DNA of 23,077 nt. It comes from Bacillota bacterium. Lineage in GTDB: Bacteria > Bacillota > Clostridia > Oscillospirales > Ethanoligenentaceae. The number at the start of each line of letters is the position of its first letter. The first letter of the stretch is position 1. Where the stretch lies: positions 1 to 23,077 of the forward strand of contig JAEWAU010000124.1 in NCBI GenBank assembly GCA_023391535.1, read 5' to 3'. Under the pieces are notes generated by a model. That model was not told the DNA's origin. It made no database searches and saw only the letters and a list, made by a program, of their open reading frames with translations. Positions 20,319 through 23,077 of this stretch are shown one piece after another. The translations under genes and the position numbers were made by a program.

Positions 20319-22820
20319 ATGCAGCTGATCGATTTGAACGGCCGTTGGGAAATGCGCCGCGCGGGCGGCGGGGAGTGGCTTCCCGCAGAAGTGCCGGGCT
20401 CGGTTTATGCGGACCTGCTGCGGGCCGGCAAGATGGACGACCCGTTTTACCGGGAAAATGAAAAAGCCGCCACGGCGCTTTCCGAATACGACTACGAATA
20501 CCGCAGGACTTTTGAGGCCGATGAGGAACAGCTTGCGCACGACCGTGTGCTGCTGCGCTGCGAGGGGCTGGATACGCTGTGCGAGCTGTATCTGAACGGC
20601 TCCCGCGTGCTGCGCGCGGAGAACATGCACCGCACCTACGAAACGGACGTGCGCGGGCTCCTCAAAGCGGGGGAGAACACGCTGCGCGCGGTGTTCCATT
20701 CCCCGAACCGCTTCATTGCGGAGGAGCACGCAAAGCTGCCCCTCGACGTTTCTGCGGATACGATGCACGGCTTTTCGCATCTGCGCAAGGCGCATTTCAT
20801 GTTCGGGTGGGACTGGGGCCCCAAGCTGCCCGATATGGGCATCTGGCGCAGCATTTCCATCATGGGATGGGATACGGCGCGCCTTTCGGATGTGTACGCG
20901 GAGCAGGAGCACGCCGACGGAGCGGTGACGCTGCGCATCCGGGTGCGGGCGGAGCGGTTTGCGCCGAACGCGGCGCTCGAGGCAAAGGCCGCGGTCACCG
21001 CGCCGGAGGGCGGCGCGCAGGCGATATGCGCGCAGGCGGAGTGCGGGGAGGACGGCTGCGAGCTGGCGCTGAAAATTCCTCATCCGCAGCTCTGGTGGCC
21101 GAACGGCATGGGCGCGCAGCCGCTCTACGGCGTTTGCGTCACGCTGCTTTCGGGCGGGCGCGAGCTGGACCGGCGCGTTTTGCGCATCGGGCTGCGCACG
21201 CTCACGGTAAAAACGGAGCCGGACGAATGGGGCACTTCGTTTGCCTTCACGGTGAACGGCGTTCCGTTCTTCGCGATGGGCGGGAACTACATTCCCGAAG
21301 ATAATATCCTTAGCCGTGTGACGCGCGAACGGACGCAAAAGCTCCTGAAAAGCTGCAGGGACGCGCATTTCAACATGGTGCGCGCCTGGGGCGGCGGCAT
21401 CTACCCCGACGACGCCTTTTACGATCTCTGCGACGAATACGGGCTGGTGGTGTGGCAGGACCTTGCCTACGCCTGCGCGGCCTACCGGTTCACCGATGCG
21501 TTTTGTGAGAACGTCGCCGCCGAAACGGCCGACAACGTGCGGCGCATCCGCCATCACGCTTCGCTGGGACTTTGGTGCGGCAACAACGAGATGGAAACCG
21601 CCTGGCGGTTCTGGGGGTGGTCCGAGCAATTCGGGCCGCACCTCAAGGCCGACTACATCCGGCAGTTCGAGTATGTGATGCCCCGGCTCCTCCATGAGCT
21701 GGACCCGCAAACGTTCTACTGGCGCTCGTCGCCCTCCTCCGGCGGGGATTTCGACGACCCGCACGACGAAAACCGGGGCGACAACCACTATTGGGCCGTG
21801 TGGCACGGCCTGGAGCCGTTCACGGAATACCGGAAGCATTTTCCGCGCTTCCTTTCGGAATTCGGCATCCAGTCCTTCCCCGGCATCCAAACCGTAAAGA
21901 CCTTCACGCTGCCGGAGGACCGCAACATCTTTTCCCCGGTGATGGAGGCGCATCAGAAGAACAGCTCCGCAAACGGAAAGATCCTGCACTATATCAGCGA
22001 AACCCACCGCTATCCGCGCGATTTCGAAGCGCTGCTCACCGTTTCGCAGCTGCTTCAGGCGGAGGGGATGCGCTGTGCCGTGGAGCATATGCGGCGCAGC
22101 CGCGGGCGCTGCATGGGCGCGCTGATCTGGCAGATCAACGACTGCTGGCCCGTGGCCTCCTGGTCGGGCATGGATTATTACGGGCGTTGGAAGGCGCTGC
22201 AGTACGCGGAAAAGCGCATGTTCGCGCCGGTGCTGCTCAGCGCCTGCGAGGACGGCGCGCGCGTGGAGCTGCATGTGAGCAACGACACGCGAGCCGATTT
22301 CAGCGGGCGGGTTTCCTGGCGGCTGCTCGACGGCGATTCGCGCGCGGTGCAGAAAGGTGTGCTGCCGGTGGAGATCCCGGCGCTTTCCTCCCGGAAATGC
22401 GCGGCGCTCGATTTTTCGCGGCAGCTCGATTCGGATTCAAAACGCCGTTCCTGGTACCTGCGCTTCACGCTGAGCGAAGCGGGGGAGATCATCGGCCGCG
22501 GAACGGTGCTGTTTGTAAAGCCCAAGCACTATGAATTCCGCGAGCCCGGGCTTTCGCTGCGCGCCGAGGAGGACGGCGGCCGCATCCGCGTTTTTGTGGG
22601 GGCGCGGTCGTTTGCGAAGGATGTGGAGCTGCTTTCGGAGCGGGACTTGGTGTTCGGGGATAACTTCTTCGACCTGGAGGGCGGCGAGGAGCGATGCGTG
22701 GAAGCGCCCTCCGTGCCCGGAGGCGCGCAGGCGCTGCTGGCTTCGCTGCGGGTGCGCTCCCTGTACGACAGCTACGCCCACGAGGGCGATGGGGAGCCCG
22801 CGCTGGAACCGCGGCGGTAA
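20319..22820 (+). CDS. GH2 beta-mannosidase
   Basis: 833 residues, full length for cytoplasmic GH2 beta-mannosidases. It removes beta-linked mannose from the non-reducing end of mannooligosaccharides. Order: N-terminal sugar-binding sandwich (LNGRWEMRRAGGGEWLPAEV, VLLRCEGLDTLCELYLNG, FGWDWGPKLPDMGIWR), an immunoglobulin-like domain ending PHPQLWWPNGMGAQPLYGV, then the TIM barrel. Catalytic acid/base Glu424 is in LWCGNNEMETAW and the nucleophile Glu514 in FLSEFGIQSFP; the NNE and SEF settings are typical. Other barrel marks: FFAMGGNYIPEDN, MVRAWGGGIYPDDAFYDLCD and IWQINDCWPVASWSGMDY. C-terminal beta domains follow. No signal peptide. With the GH4 alpha-galactosidase it forms a galactomannan-oligosaccharide pair. 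Start ATG after GGAAAGGA. Confidence 0.95.
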   Translation: MQLIDLNGRWEMRRAGGGEWLPAEVPGSVYADLLRAGKMDDPFYRENEKAATALSEYDYEYRRTFEADEEQLAHDRVLLRCEGLDTLCELYLNGSRVLRAENMHRTYETDVRGLLKAGENTLRAVFHSPNRFIAEEHAKLPLDVSADTMHGFSHLRKAHFMFGWDWGPKLPDMGIWRSISIMGWDTARLSDVYAEQEHADGAVTLRIRVRAERFAPNAALEAKAAVTAPEGGAQAICAQAECGEDGCELALKIPHPQLWWPNGMGAQPLYGVCVTLLSGGRELDRRVLRIGLRTLTVKTEPDEWGTSFAFTVNGVPFFAMGGNYIPEDNILSRVTRERTQKLLKSCRDAHFNMVRAWGGGIYPDDAFYDLCDEYGLVVWQDLAYACAAYRFTDAFCENVAAETADNVRRIRHHASLGLWCGNNEMETAWRFWGWSEQFGPHLKADYIRQFEYVMPRLLHELDPQTFYWRSSPSSGGDFDDPHDENRGDNHYWAVWHGLEPFTEYRKHFPRFLSEFGIQSFPGIQTVKTFTLPEDRNIFSPVMEAHQKNSSANGKILHYISETHRYPRDFEALLTVSQLLQAEGMRCAVEHMRRSRGRCMGALIWQINDCWPVASWSGMDYYGRWKALQYAEKRMFAPVLLSACEDGARVELHVSNDTRADFSGRVSWRLLDGDSRAVQKGVLPVEIPALSSRKCAALDFSRQLDSDSKRRSWYLRFTLSEAGEIIGRGTVLFVKPKHYEFREPGLSLRAEEDGGRIRVFVGARSFAKDVELLSERDLVFGDNFFDLEGGEERCVEAPSVPGGAQALLASLRVRSLYDSYAHEGDGEPALEPRR

Positions 22821-22996
22821 CCCGGAAAAGCAGTTTTCTTCCATAAATAGATCAGAACAGGCCGTCGGGCCGGCGGCGTAGAGATTGCGGGTATTTTCAG
22901 CATATCCCGAAGGTCAGCGCCGCTTTTTACGCCGAAATCGCGCGCACGAACAGCGCCTGCCTGGACGGCTGGATGGCGTTTTTTAAGGACTTTTGG

Positions 22997-23025
22997 TTTA
23001 CAAAAGAGCAATGAAACGCTATAAT
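22997..23025 (+). promoter_or_regulatory. Strong promoter facing out of the right edge
   Basis: TTTACA (22997-23002), 17-bp spacer, perfect TATAAT (23020-23025). The gene it drives would start beyond the window. No gene is recognised in 22821-22996. Confidence 0.7.
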
Positions 23026-23077
23026 TAGGTTAATGACTTAAATTCCCGCTTTGCTGCCCGGGTACGGAATCCGCGGG

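Overview
The window reads as a GC-rich, spore-forming anaerobic Firmicute of the class Clostridia. Grounds: a clostridial-type homoserine O-acetyltransferase, a B12-dependent class II ribonucleotide reductase behind a textbook sigma-A promoter and NrdR boxes, a Staphylococcus-type class I aldolase, an H-type small acid-soluble spore protein, a clostridial 'aluminium resistance'/methionine gamma-lyase-like protein and low-GC Gram-positive terminators. Family and genus cannot be fixed from the sequence alone.

Layout. 1-1205: metA on the minus strand, its 3' end extended by a 48-bp tandem duplication and followed by a 24-bp-arm palindrome. 1389-4290: a divergent pair of membrane proteins, an uncharacterised 12-TM protein and a Gdt1/TMEM165-type cation transporter. 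4423-6843: nrdJ under two NrdR boxes spaced 31 bp. 6985-8051: bidirectional terminator and fda (minus strand). 8147-13912: a five-gene transcription unit with murD outside any visible cell-wall cluster, two M42 metallopeptidases overlapping by 8 nt, a GNAT acetyltransferase overlapping by 7 nt, and a PLP enzyme. 13975-14059: tRNA-Leu(UAG).

14060-16980 is a visibly AT-richer accessory patch behind the tRNA: an orphan 105-codon gene, a possible attachment-site repeat, a tyrosine-recombinase remnant, sspH, a broken IS256-family transposase start, and a divergent pair made of a DNRLRE-like beta protein and a 95-residue Thr-rich beta protein.

17263-22820 is a carbohydrate locus: an AraC regulator divergent from a GH4 alpha-galactosidase, then a GH2 beta-mannosidase. 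Together these two cytoplasmic enzymes would strip galactose from, and then degrade, galactomannan oligosaccharides. The most unusual structure in the window is here: a roughly 60-110-nt imperfect-palindromic element in three copies (18175-18230 minus, 18340-18440 plus, 19881-19987 plus). Two copies lie in the predicted 5' leaders of the AraC and alpha-galactosidase genes and one follows the alpha-galactosidase gene. Copies A and B keep base-pairing where their sequences differ, which suggests a structured RNA or a mobilised hairpin element. A strong outward promoter at 22997-23025 points to another gene past the right edge.
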